From: Lachnospiraceae bacterium
GTDB taxonomy: Bacteria; Bacillota; Clostridia; Lachnospirales; Lachnospiraceae
Reading direction: 5' to 3'
Length of the DNA: 64,000 nt
Assembly (NCBI GenBank): GCA_017395635.1
Contig: JAFQOE010000020.1
Location: forward strand, 1-64,000
Shown here: piece by piece, positions 1 through 7,199 of the stretch
Layout of the letters: every line of letters starts with the position of its first letter
Numbering within the stretch: the stretch's first letter is position 1
Notes under the pieces: generated by a model
Databases searched by the model: none
What the model saw: only the letters and a program-made list of their open reading frames with translations
What the model was told of the DNA's origin: nothing
Translations under genes and position numbers: made by a program

Positions 1-95
1 ACAGTGGTAGAAGTACTTTTTCCTTTGCTGTTTTTAAAACTTTTGGTGATATAAAAGGATTCTGAATTTTTTGATTTGGTTGTTGTTACTCTCAT
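1..95 (-). CDS. IS1634-like transposase, N-terminal fragment cut by window edge
   Basis: Reading the minus strand from ATG at 95 gives MRVTTTKSKNSESFYITKSF and continues open to base 1. This opening (MRxTTTKSKNxxSFYxxKS) is typical of IS1634/IS1549-type DDE transposases that cut and paste an insertion sequence. A good Shine-Dalgarno GGAG lies at 101-104, five to six bases before the start. Only about 31 residues are inside the window, so the catalytic residues are not visible and intactness cannot be judged. The right end of the element should lie somewhere in 105-260, but no terminal repeat can be assigned without the other end. Family assignment rests on recognising the N-terminus only. Confidence 0.7.
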   Translation of the reverse strand, partial: MRVTTTKSKNSESFYITKSFKNSKGKSTSTT

Positions 96-314
96 AATTT
101 CTCCGTTTTTTCTTTTAGTATATCATACTTCTCTGAGAATTACCACCAATTACTACTATATAAAACAAGAAATTTGACACAAAAAATGCAGGTAAATAAA
201 TACCTGCGACCACTTTTTCTAATATTCAACTGTCAAACTCCCGTATGATATTAATTTGGATTATTTTTGAGAATTCATATTAAAAGCAGAATTTAAGAGA
301 GAAAAGAAAAAAAC
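96..314. other. non-coding stretch between transposase start and tRNA promoter
   Basis: No supported gene. It holds a small hairpin at 188-207 (GCAGGTA, loop AATAAA, TACCTGC) followed by a T-rich stretch, which could terminate or regulate transcription near the insertion sequence end. A segment near 228-245 (CAACTGTCAAACTCCCG) could be the element's terminal repeat, but this is a guess because the opposite end is outside the window. Confidence 0.35.
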
Positions 315-361
315 TCTTGACGACTTGTAATCAATATGTTATTATATGCAAGTCGTCAAGA
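315..361 (+). promoter_or_regulatory. tRNA-Glu promoter bracketed by a perfect inverted repeat
   Basis: A sigma-A-type promoter is seen: TTGACG at 317-322, 17-base spacer, TATTAT at 340-345, with the first tRNA beginning at 366. The arms CTTGACGACTTG (316-327) and CAAGTCGTCAAG (349-360) are exact reverse complements, extended one pair by T315/A361. The left arm therefore contains the -35 box, the loop contains the -10 box, and the right arm covers the likely transcription start. The promoter call is firm; a regulatory role of the repeat is inference. Confidence 0.75.
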
Positions 362-365
362 ACAA

Positions 366-437
366 GGCTCGTTGGTCAAGCGGTTAAGACGCCGCCCTCT
401 CACGGCGGAAACAGGGGTTCGATTCCCCTACGAGCTG
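366..437 (+). tRNA. tRNA-Glu (CTC)
   Basis: The 72-base sequence folds as a cloverleaf: acceptor GGCTCGT with ACGAGCT, D arm with GGTCAAGCGGTTAAGAC, anticodon stem CCGCC/GGCGG around loop CTCTCAC (anticodon CTC, glutamate), and T arm AGGGG/CCCCT with TTCGATT. Discriminator base is G437. CCA is not encoded, so it must be added by CCA transferase. It is the first of two tandem copies sharing one promoter. Confidence 0.95.
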
Positions 438-457
438 CTTATATTATTATATGATAA

Positions 458-529
458 GGCCTGTTGGTCAAGCGGTTAAGACGCCGCCCTCTCACGGCGG
501 AAACAGGGGTTCGATTCCCCTACAGGCTG
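458..529 (+). tRNA. tRNA-Glu (CTC), second copy
   Basis: Identical to the preceding tRNA-Glu except in the acceptor stem: GGCCTGT pairs with ACAGGCT here, instead of GGCTCGT with ACGAGCT. Every change on one side is compensated on the other, so both genes look functional. The anticodon loop is again CTCTCAC. A 20-base spacer separates the copies and CCA is not encoded. Confidence 0.95.
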
Positions 530-532
530 CTG

Positions 533-570
533 AAAGCTTGCAAATATAGTGTTTGCGAGCTTTTCTTTTT
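533..570 (+). terminator. intrinsic terminator after tRNA pair
   Basis: AGCTTGCAAA at 535-544 pairs with TTTGCGAGCT at 552-561 (one G.U pair), followed by TTTCTTTTT. It ends the tRNA-Glu transcript. Confidence 0.85.
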
Positions 571-617
571 GTCAGTCAGTATATGTTAGAATTCTATATA
601 ATTGTAGTATAATTCAA

Positions 618-646
618 TTGACAAATATGAGTAACTTGAATATACT
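618..646 (+). promoter_or_regulatory. promoter of the tyrS T-box transcript
   Basis: TTGACA at 618-623, 17-base spacer and TATACT at 641-646. The predicted start near 653 fits the beginning of the T-box leader. Confidence 0.8.
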
Positions 647-652
647 ATACAC

Positions 653-935
653 AGTTAAGGCGTTGATAAGACCAAGTAGTAATGAGCAATCCCATACAGA
701 AAGGTGCCGGTAGATGAGAGGCCTATGGAAGATTTGTTATGAATACCTCTTTGAGCTGCATACCCAACGGAAGCATATTAATGAATCTATAATATGATAA
801 TCCTAGTAGGCTATGCCGGTTGATATCCGATATCATATCCAATGAGGCGATAGATTGATTATATTAATCTATTGTGAATTTAGGTGGTAACACGGGATTA
901 TACTCTCGTCCTATATATTAGGACGGGAGTTTTTT
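653..935 (+). promoter_or_regulatory. T-box leader (tyrosine) with terminator
   Basis: The leader carries the conserved T-box element AGGTGGTAACACGGGA at 882-897, whose TGGT bulge matches a tRNA ending in ACCA (discriminator A, as in tRNA-Tyr). It is followed by a terminator: ACTCTCGTCCT at 902-912, loop, AGGACGGGAGT at 920-930, then a T run. Upstream are stem I landmarks: GATAAGACCAAGTA near 665-680, CAGAAAGGTGCCGG near 698-711 and CTCTTTGAG near 747-755. A TAC at 761-763, just after that conserved segment, is my preferred tyrosine specifier; another TAC is at 744-746. Uncharged tRNA-Tyr should stabilise the antiterminator and allow tyrS expression. The specifier position is uncertain; the T-box call is not. 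Confidence 0.92.
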
Positions 936-948
936 GTGTTAACAATGA

Positions 949-1135
949 GCCAAGTGGATTCATGCTTGCATGAAAATCCATTTGGCGAATGTCCATCACT
1001 GAGCATGCTTTGCATGCGATGTGTGGTGTTAACTTCATCGAGTAGGAGTCAGCCTACTCGATTGTTATAAAATCTGTCAAGCGGATATATCTCGAGTAAG
1101 CTTGCTTATGTAGAGCTATATCCATTTGACAGATT
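949..1135. repeat. cluster of four hairpins between T-box terminator and tyrS
   Basis: Four consecutive inverted repeats are visible. Hairpin 1, 949-986: GCCAAGTGGATT with AATCCATTTGGC, tip CATGCTTGCATG. Hairpin 2, about 993-1029: GCATGC arms around TTT, with outer pairing ATCAC/GTGTGGT. Hairpin 3, 1037-1062: perfect 10-bp stem ATCGAGTAGG with CCTACTCGAT. Hairpin 4, 1071-1135: AATCTGTCAAGCGGATATA with TATATCCATTTGACAGATT, tip AAGCTTGCTT. Hairpins 1 and 4 share the same outer pattern (CAAGYGGAT...ATCCATTTG), suggesting one palindromic repeat family. No gene is seen in 936-1257. Confidence 0.75.
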
Positions 1136-1257
1136 AAGCATCATGAGCAAGAAGACCGAGAGGTCGTAATGCGAATGGTGCTGCTTGGTTGTGAAAGTGC
1201 AAAGCACAAAGCAAACAACGTAATAACAATGTAAATCATGAAAGCGAGGAATATACA

Positions 1258-2481
1258 ATGACAATTTATGACGAGTTAGTTGCAAGAGGATTAATTGCAC
1301 AGGTAACAGATGAAGATGAAATCAAAGAATTAGTGAATACGGGTAAAGCAGTTTTCTATATCGGTTTTGACCCAACTGCTGATAGTTTACATGTAGGACA
1401 TTTCATGGCACTTTGCTTAATGAAACGTCTTCAGATGGCTGGTAACAAGCCAATTGCCTTAATTGGTGGTGGTACAGCTATGATTGGTGATCCTTCCGGA
1501 CGTACAGATATGAGACAGATGATGACACCAGAGACCATTCAGCACAACTGTGACTGCTTCAAAGAACAGATGAGCAAGTTCATTGATTTCTCTGAGGGCA
1601 AAGCAATGATGGTTAACAATGCTGACTGGTTGTTGGATTTGAATTATGTAGAGGTACTTCGTGAGGTTGGTGCATGCTTCTCTGTTAACAATATGCTTCG
1701 TGCAGAGTGCTACAAGCAGAGAATGGAGAAGGGATTAAGTTTCTTAGAGTTTAACTACATGATTATGCAGAGCTACGATTTTTATGCATTATACCAGAAA
1801 TATGGTTGTAATATGCAGTTTGGTGGCGATGATCAGTGGAGCAATATGCTTGGTGGTACAGAGTTGATTCGACGTAAACTTGGTAAGGATGCTTATGCTA
1901 TGACAATTACGTTGCTTCTTAACTCAGAAGGCAAGAAGATGGGTAAAACACAGTCTGGTGCAGTCTGGTTAGATCCTAACAAAACATCTCCATTTGATTT
2001 CTATCAGTACTGGAGAAATGTGGATGATGCAGACGTATTAAAATGTATCCGTATGCTTACCTTCTTACCATTAGAAGAGATTGAGAAAATGGATTCTTGG
2101 GAAGGTAGTCAGTTAAATCAGGCAAAGGAAATTCTTGCTTACGAGCTTACAAAGCTTGTTCATGGCGAGGAAGAAGCGGTTAAGGCACAGGAGAGTGCAA
2201 GAGCATTATTTACAGGTGGTAACGCTGCGAATATGCCTACCACTACACTTACAGATGCTGATTTTAACGAAGAGGGTAAGATTGGTATTCTTGACTTAAT
2301 GGTTAAGGCTGAGCTTGTAACTTCCAAGGCAGAAGCAAGACGTGGTGTACAGCAGGGTGGTGTTACTGTTAATGGTGATAAGGTTGCTGATCCATTTACT
2401 GCATACGAGAAGGGCGATTTTGCTGAGGACTTTGTATTGAAGCGTGGTAAAAAGAACTTCCGTAAGGTAGTTGTGGAATAA
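1258..2481 (+). CDS. tyrS: tyrosyl-tRNA synthetase
   Basis: Charges tRNA-Tyr with tyrosine in the cytoplasm. At 407 residues it has the normal length of the bacterial TyrRS family. Visible features: the class I HIGH signature as HVGH at residues 45-48, the tyrosine-binding catalytic region with [10 protein letters not shown], the KMSKS loop as KKMGKT near residues 228-233, and a C-terminal S4-like RNA-binding domain from about residue 340 ([14 protein letters not shown]). The start ATG follows GCGAGG about eight bases upstream. Expression is expected to be controlled by the tyrosine T-box leader upstream, although over 320 bases with hairpins separate the T-box terminator from the start codon, which is unusually far. 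Confidence 0.97.
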   Translation: MTIYDELVARGLIAQVTDEDEIKELVNTGKAVFYIGFDPTADSLHVGHFMALCLMKRLQMAGNKPIALIGGGTAMIGDPSGRTDMRQMMTPETIQHNCDCFKEQMSKFIDFSEGKAMMVNNADWLLDLNYVEVLREVGACFSVNNMLRAECYKQRMEKGLSFLEFNYMIMQSYDFYALYQKYGCNMQFGGDDQWSNMLGGTELIRRKLGKDAYAMTITLLLNSEGKKMGKTQSGAVWLDPNKTSPFDFYQYWRNVDDADVLKCIRMLTFLPLEEIEKMDSWEGSQLNQAKEILAYELTKLVHGEEEAVKAQESARALFTGGNAANMPTTTLTDADFNEEGKIGILDLMVKAELVTSKAEARRGVQQGGVTVNGDKVADPFTAYEKGDFAEDFVLKRGKKNFRKVVVE

Positions 2482-2518
2482 TATTCAATATATAAACAGT
2501 AGTAGTTTTTTACACATG

Positions 2519-2579
2519 AAAAATGGTAGTAACGAAGGTGTCGTTTGGATAACACACGCTTTTTGTTTCTACCATTTTT
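2519..2579. terminator. hairpin between tyrS and convergent sleC-like gene
   Basis: AAAAATGGTAG (2519-2529) pairs with CTACCATTTTT (2569-2579). Runs of A and T at the ends would let it work in both directions. The loop is long (39 bases), so it is a plausible but not classical bidirectional terminator. Confidence 0.55.
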
Positions 2580-2597
2580 GGATTTATATGAAAGACT

Positions 2598-3863
2598 TTA
2601 ATTTAACTCTGCAATTCGGCTGACCCCTACATATATCTGAGAAATTTTATACCAGGTCGGATAATCCACAATTCCTGTAACCGGAAGATTAAAGATACGT
2701 TGGAATTGTTCCACCGCATCTTTCGTTGCTTCACCGAAACTACCGTCTACTGCAATTCGAGGAATAGAAGGGTAGTTTTGTGCAATTCGATTTAATTGTT
2801 CCTGCATCATTCGCACCTTAGGGCCGCTTGCGCCTATCGATAAGTCATATCCTGGCCAGGAAGCCGGAATACCTGCAATTTGTTCCGCTTCATTGATGTA
2901 CATATCATCCCCATAATAATTTCTTATAATTTCGATTGCAGTGTACCCTTGGTCGCCAAGATATTTGGAACCCCACTGGCTCATCCAGTTTGGACAGGTG
3001 ACACGTTTACCATCGCAGTATTGTGTGAGAATTGGCTGTAATACATTAGGTCTGGAAAGATAGTTTGCAAATACACTGTCTACAATTTGTGAGATGTTTT
3101 TATATATAGTTTTTTGTGGAATCCATTTGTGGTCAAATGCGGTAGAACTGGTGATGGTAAAGTCATATCCCTTACCGCGATACCATTCTGTAAAGACACG
3201 ATTCAGTGTAAATGACATGATAGCTAAAACATTAGCATATATAGTTGATTCCGGCCAAGTGGCATAGATTTCACAGGAAGCAACATTTTTGATGTAATCT
3301 CTGTATGAAACATAGTAATCTATAGCAGTAGTATCACTAGGTGTACCATCATGAACAATGATGTATTCGGGTACCACAACCTTACTTAATACAATTTCGC
3401 CGGATTCGTTAGTTGGTTTGATTTCTGCTTCAGCAATTTTGGGTGGATAGAATTCCCATAGAGTGTGACCACCGATAACGGTAGGGTTATAAGCTTGCGG
3501 TTCTGTTGAAGGTGTCATACGAATATTTTGAAGTCCGTTTTCACCGGAAAGAATTTGCACACCACTGATAATGGCATCTTCATATCCAGGTGCGGATATT
3601 TTCAGATTATATTCACTATATGGCTGGTTATCACTTGGTTCCAAAGAATATTCAATAGGTGGGGCAGCCAGTTCTATATTTTCTGTTTGTCCGTCGGCAT
3701 TTGTTGTGATTTCTTCTATTGTTATATTGGGATTGCCGGAGCTTGCAATTTGGATAGTTGCGTTGGGAATCGGTATTTGGTTAGTTTTCGATAGGGTGTT
3801 GATTTGCAGAAAACCAATATCAATATTATCCTGTGTTGCTTTTAATTCATTTTTTGTTTTCAT
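2598..3863 (-). CDS. SleC-like spore cortex-lytic / peptidoglycan-binding protein
   Basis: A 421-residue protein with three parts. Residues about 12-120 form a carboxypeptidase-regulatory-like beta domain with PIEYSLEP and QPYSEYNL, resembling the N-terminus of clostridial SleC. Residues about 150-320 resemble SpoIID/SleC (NWMSQWGSKYLGDQGYTAIE). The C-terminus carries a PG_binding_1 repeat (SIGASGPKVRMMQEQL and VDGSFGEATKDAVEQFQ). SleC-type enzymes degrade spore cortex peptidoglycan at germination after activation by Csp proteases. No signal peptide is seen, in keeping with a protein made in the mother cell. The start at 3863 is chosen because AGAGG lies five to ten bases upstream; the longer reading frame to 4082 would run through the divergent promoter. 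No Csp protease gene is in the window, so the germination role is inferred from the domains. Confidence 0.72.
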   Translation of the reverse strand: MKTKNELKATQDNIDIGFLQINTLSKTNQIPIPNATIQIASSGNPNITIEEITTNADGQTENIELAAPPIEYSLEPSDNQPYSEYNLKISAPGYEDAIISGVQILSGENGLQNIRMTPSTEPQAYNPTVIGGHTLWEFYPPKIAEAEIKPTNESGEIVLSKVVVPEYIIVHDGTPSDTTAIDYYVSYRDYIKNVASCEIYATWPESTIYANVLAIMSFTLNRVFTEWYRGKGYDFTITSSTAFDHKWIPQKTIYKNISQIVDSVFANYLSRPNVLQPILTQYCDGKRVTCPNWMSQWGSKYLGDQGYTAIEIIRNYYGDDMYINEAEQIAGIPASWPGYDLSIGASGPKVRMMQEQLNRIAQNYPSIPRIAVDGSFGEATKDAVEQFQRIFNLPVTGIVDYPTWYKISQIYVGVSRIAELN

Positions 3864-4048
3864 ATATACCTCTTTTCTGATTTTGTTGATACATGTAAGT
3901 GTTTCGATGTAATGAAACGCTTGTAGTTCTATCATATAGTTAGAATATGCAGATAAAGAGTATGTGTGATATATGAGTGTACGAAAAAAGATTTGATTTT
4001 GTTGAATAAATGCTATCTTAAGATTTAATAAAGATAAAATGTCAAGCA

Positions 4049-4076
4049 TTGACATATATGATGAGGTGGTTATAAT
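4049..4076 (+). promoter_or_regulatory. promoter of the leucine-rich-repeat protein gene
   Basis: TTGACA at 4049-4054, 16-base spacer, TATAAT at 4071-4076. Transcription would begin near 4083, which rules out a translation start at 4082 and supports 4112. Confidence 0.8.
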
Positions 4077-4111
4077 GAACAATGAAATTTATTATAATAT
4101 GGAGGATTATG

Positions 4112-6031
4112 ATGAATATAGTGAGAACACAGAAGAAATTAATATTTATGCTTAGTGTATTGTTATTTGCTACTTTTATCAATATGAATACAACAATGAA
4201 AGTACATGCAGCAGAGACTTGTAAGCAAAAAGGTAAGTACTTGTATGAAGTGGATGTCTATGGTAATGCAATTTTTATGGGTTATACAGGAACTGAAGAG
4301 GAATGGACAATTCCGTCTGAAATTGCAGGCAGAAGAGTAACAACAATTGGTGGTATGTATAAGAAAAAAACAATTCATTATAAAAATGCTATCAAAACAG
4401 TGAAAACTCTTACAATTCCAGGAACTGTTGAGCATATAGATGCATTTGTTTTTAATAAATGTATAAACCTAGAAAAAGTGGTGATTCAGGATGGAATGTC
4501 TCATATAGATGATTCTGCATTTTCAGATTGCGCTAATTTAACAGAAGTGGTGCTTCCAGAAAGTGTAAAGAGTATAGGTGACAGTGCATTCTCCGGTTGT
4601 GCTAATTTAACAGAAGTGATACTTCCGGAAAGTATAAAGAGTATAGGTGATAGTGCATTTTCTTATTGTACGAATTTGACTCATATTAATATTTCGTCAA
4701 ATGTCACATACATTGGAGGAAATGCATTTGAGAAAACCTTATGGTTAGAGAATAAGAAGAAAGAAAATCCGGTAGTTGTAATAAATGATACTTTGATAGA
4801 TGCTTCGTCATTATCAGGTGATGTGATTTTGCCAAATACTTTTTCCTATATTAGCGGTAATGCATTTGAAAGAAATGAACAAATAACAAGTGTTGTAATA
4901 CCGGAAGGCGTTAAAGAAATAAGAGAGTATGCATTTGCATTTTGTTCTAATTTAAGTAATGTTGTAATACCGGAAGGTGTTGAAAGAATTGAATGGTCAG
5001 CTTTCTATGATTGTGAAAAGATAGAATCTCTTGAAATTCCTAAAAGTGTTAATTATATTGGATTTGAGGCTTTTGATGGAACGAAATGGTTGAAAAATCA
5101 AATTAAAAAGAATAAATTATTTATCATTAATGATATATTGGTAAGTGCAGAGAATGCAACTGGTGATATTACAATTCCAGAGAATGTGACAATGATTGCA
5201 GGAGATGCATTTTGGCTTTGCAAAGCCAAGAGCGTTACGATACCAGGAACAGTTAAGAGAATAGACCATGGTGCCTTTTGGGGTTCTAATGTAAAAAAGG
5301 TTACAATTTGCGAAGGGGTAGAATTTATTGGCGAAGGAGCATTTCGTAGTTCAGCTACACAGACTGTAACAATTCCGAGTAGTGTAAAAGAGATAGGTGA
5401 TCTTGCATTTACGTATTCTAATATTAAAGAGGTTATCTTTTTGGGAGATATGCCGAAGATGGGGTGTGGTATATTTGGGGGAAGTTCATTAGAAAGCATA
5501 AAACTACCAGAAGGGATTACATACATTCCGGAATCAATGTTTAATGAATGCGACAATTTAAAGTCGATTATTATACCGGAAAGTGTAGAGTATATTGAAA
5601 AAAATGCTTTTCAGGATTGTAATGCAACTGTAATTATATTAAATAAATCATGTAAGATTGATAGTAACAAAAATACAATAGATGGTCTTGTCTGTGGTTA
5701 CAAGAATTCAACAGCACAGGCATATGCAGAGAAATACGGAAAGACAATTCAAGTTTCTAAGATTCAGGGAAAGAAAAAAGCGATTTCCGTTCAATGGAAG
5801 AAAAAGTATAATGTCGACGGTTATCAGATACAATATGCTACAAATAGCAAGTTTAAAGGTGTTAAATCAAAAACAATTAGTAAAACTAAGAAATCCGTTA
5901 ATCTTACTAAACTTAAATCAAACAAGAAGTATTATGTTCGTATCAGAGCATATAAAAAGGTTAAGATCAATGGTAAATCTTCAAAGTTATATACCGGTTG
6001 GTCGAAAGTAAAGATTGTTAAAACGAAATAA
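4112..6031 (+). CDS. BspA-type leucine-rich-repeat secreted protein with FnIII domain
   Basis: A secreted protein of 639 residues. The N-terminus has a basic stretch and hydrophobic core ending in VHA-A, a good signal peptide. The body is a run of BspA/TpLRR-type leucine-rich repeats with the recurring pattern NLTEVVLPESVKSIGDSAFS, about 20 copies from residue 60 to 540; adjacent copies near 4530-4680 are almost identical. The last ~95 residues form a fibronectin type III domain (YNVDGYQIQYATN, YYVRIRAYKK). Such proteins in gut Firmicutes are thought to act in adhesion or binding of host or glycan ligands. No LPXTG signal is seen, so it is probably released or held by wall binding. GGAGG at 4101-4105 supports ATG 4112 (or the adjacent ATG 4109). 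Confidence 0.85.
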   Translation: MNIVRTQKKLIFMLSVLLFATFINMNTTMKVHAAETCKQKGKYLYEVDVYGNAIFMGYTGTEEEWTIPSEIAGRRVTTIGGMYKKKTIHYKNAIKTVKTLTIPGTVEHIDAFVFNKCINLEKVVIQDGMSHIDDSAFSDCANLTEVVLPESVKSIGDSAFSGCANLTEVILPESIKSIGDSAFSYCTNLTHINISSNVTYIGGNAFEKTLWLENKKKENPVVVINDTLIDASSLSGDVILPNTFSYISGNAFERNEQITSVVIPEGVKEIREYAFAFCSNLSNVVIPEGVERIEWSAFYDCEKIESLEIPKSVNYIGFEAFDGTKWLKNQIKKNKLFIINDILVSAENATGDITIPENVTMIAGDAFWLCKAKSVTIPGTVKRIDHGAFWGSNVKKVTICEGVEFIGEGAFRSSATQTVTIPSSVKEIGDLAFTYSNIKEVIFLGDMPKMGCGIFGGSSLESIKLPEGITYIPESMFNECDNLKSIIIPESVEYIEKNAFQDCNATVIILNKSCKIDSNKNTIDGLVCGYKNSTAQAYAEKYGKTIQVSKIQGKKKAISVQWKKKYNVDGYQIQYATNSKFKGVKSKTISKTKKSVNLTKLKSNKKYYVRIRAYKKVKINGKSSKLYTGWSKVKIVKTK

Positions 6032-6055
6032 GAATTATTCTCTATAAAAAGAGAG

Positions 6056-6112
6056 TGGCGCATAATAAGTGATTCGAATCGAAATCATCTTATAGTGCGC
6101 CATTTCTTTTTT
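6056..6112 (+). terminator. terminator after LRR protein gene
   Basis: TGGCGCA at 6056-6062 pairs with TGCGCCA at 6096-6102, with further pairing inside (ATAAGTGATT with AATCATCTTAT), followed by TTTCTTTTTT. It separates this gene from the convergent FNT transporter. Confidence 0.8.
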
Positions 6113-6141
6113 ATGTACATTTTTAATGGAAAGCTTTGTAT

Positions 6142-6978
6142 TTATTCGGTTATTTTATCCGCATGAACATTGACGAAATAAAGCATCAAGCCGATGAAAA
6201 GACCGCCTAACACATTACCAATTGTAACGGGAATAAAGTTATTCAAAATGTTAGGAACGGTTAAGGTTGCTAATTTCTCAGCTGTGACGTTGTACACAGT
6301 CTCTGCCTGTTGTACATATAAAGGATTTGTCTTCGCTAAAAGTCCGATTGGGATAAAATACATATTCGCTACGATATGTTCAAATCCACAGATCACGAAT
6401 GCAAAGATTGGAAACCATGTAGCCTGAATTTTACCTGCAACTTCTTTGGCAGCAGCACCTTTAAGGACAGCCATACAAACAAATAAGTTACAAAGAAACC
6501 CAGAAGTGATTCCTCGGATAGTGGAGTGTGATACTTTTTCTACCGCAACACTGATAGTATAACCTCCAAGAGCGCCACCACTTAGGTCCAGATTGCCACT
6601 GAAAAATACCAAGAGGGCAATAATTAATGCGCCAATAACATTGGAAAAAAATACAACAAATAAGTTACGTAAGAATCGACGAACTCGAATCTGTTTATCT
6701 AATGTTGCCATAATCATAAGACAGTTACCGGTGAATAATTCACCACCAACTAATACAATCATTAATAAACCAATTGGGAAAACAGTTCCGGCCGCAATCT
6801 TTGCCAAGCTTACGTTGGTAATGGCATGTGAGGCGGTTTGACTTGATACACCACCTAACGCAATAAACATTCCGGCGAGAATACCTAGTACAATCATCTT
6901 TCGAAGGCGGAGATTAGCCTTGTTGACAGCACTGCTCATGTTGATATCAATAATTTCTTTTGGTGAATGCATTTGCAT
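6142..6978 (-). CDS. formate/nitrite (FNT) family transporter
   Basis: A 278-residue membrane protein of the FocA/NirC family with about six transmembrane segments and the family pattern GGELFTGNCLMI around residue 80 and GFLCNLFVCMAVL around residue 160. FNT proteins are pentameric channels that pass formate, nitrite or hydrosulfide. In a fermenting Clostridium relative, formate produced by pyruvate formate-lyase is the most likely substrate; no such enzyme is in the window. The start at 6978 follows AGGAG by about nine bases. The divergent neighbour is an OFA-family oxalate/formate-type transporter, which supports a link to formate. The exact substrate is inferred. Confidence 0.85.
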   Translation of the reverse strand: MQMHSPKEIIDINMSSAVNKANLRLRKMIVLGILAGMFIALGGVSSQTASHAITNVSLAKIAAGTVFPIGLLMIVLVGGELFTGNCLMIMATLDKQIRVRRFLRNLFVVFFSNVIGALIIALLVFFSGNLDLSGGALGGYTISVAVEKVSHSTIRGITSGFLCNLFVCMAVLKGAAAKEVAGKIQATWFPIFAFVICGFEHIVANMYFIPIGLLAKTNPLYVQQAETVYNVTAEKLATLTVPNILNNFIPVTIGNVLGGLFIGLMLYFVNVHADKITE

Positions 6979-7091
6979 TTTGTTGTTCTCCTTTCACTTA
7001 ACTATCAATAGTTTACTATGAAACAATATAGAAAAGCAATATAAATCACAAAATATCCAAATTTTAGCTGTAAATTTATTGTAATTGTAGC

Positions 7092-7120
7092 TTGAATCTT
7101 CTTATTAAAAGGTGTATACT
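7092..7120 (+). promoter_or_regulatory. promoter of the OFA transporter gene
   Basis: TTGAAT at 7092-7097, 17-base spacer, TATACT at 7115-7120. It leaves an 80-base leader before the ATG at 7200 and shows that upstream in-frame TTG codons are not the start. Confidence 0.75.
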
Positions 7121-7199
7121 ACATACGTTTGATTTCTGCCATATTAAGACAGATTTCTGTAAAAATAATATTAAACAAATGACAGGGAGGATTTTCATC

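Noticed and set aside
1106-1300. Minus-strand reading frame across the tyrS leader
   Set aside because: It crosses the hairpin cluster and the tyrS start, has no ribosome site and no family.
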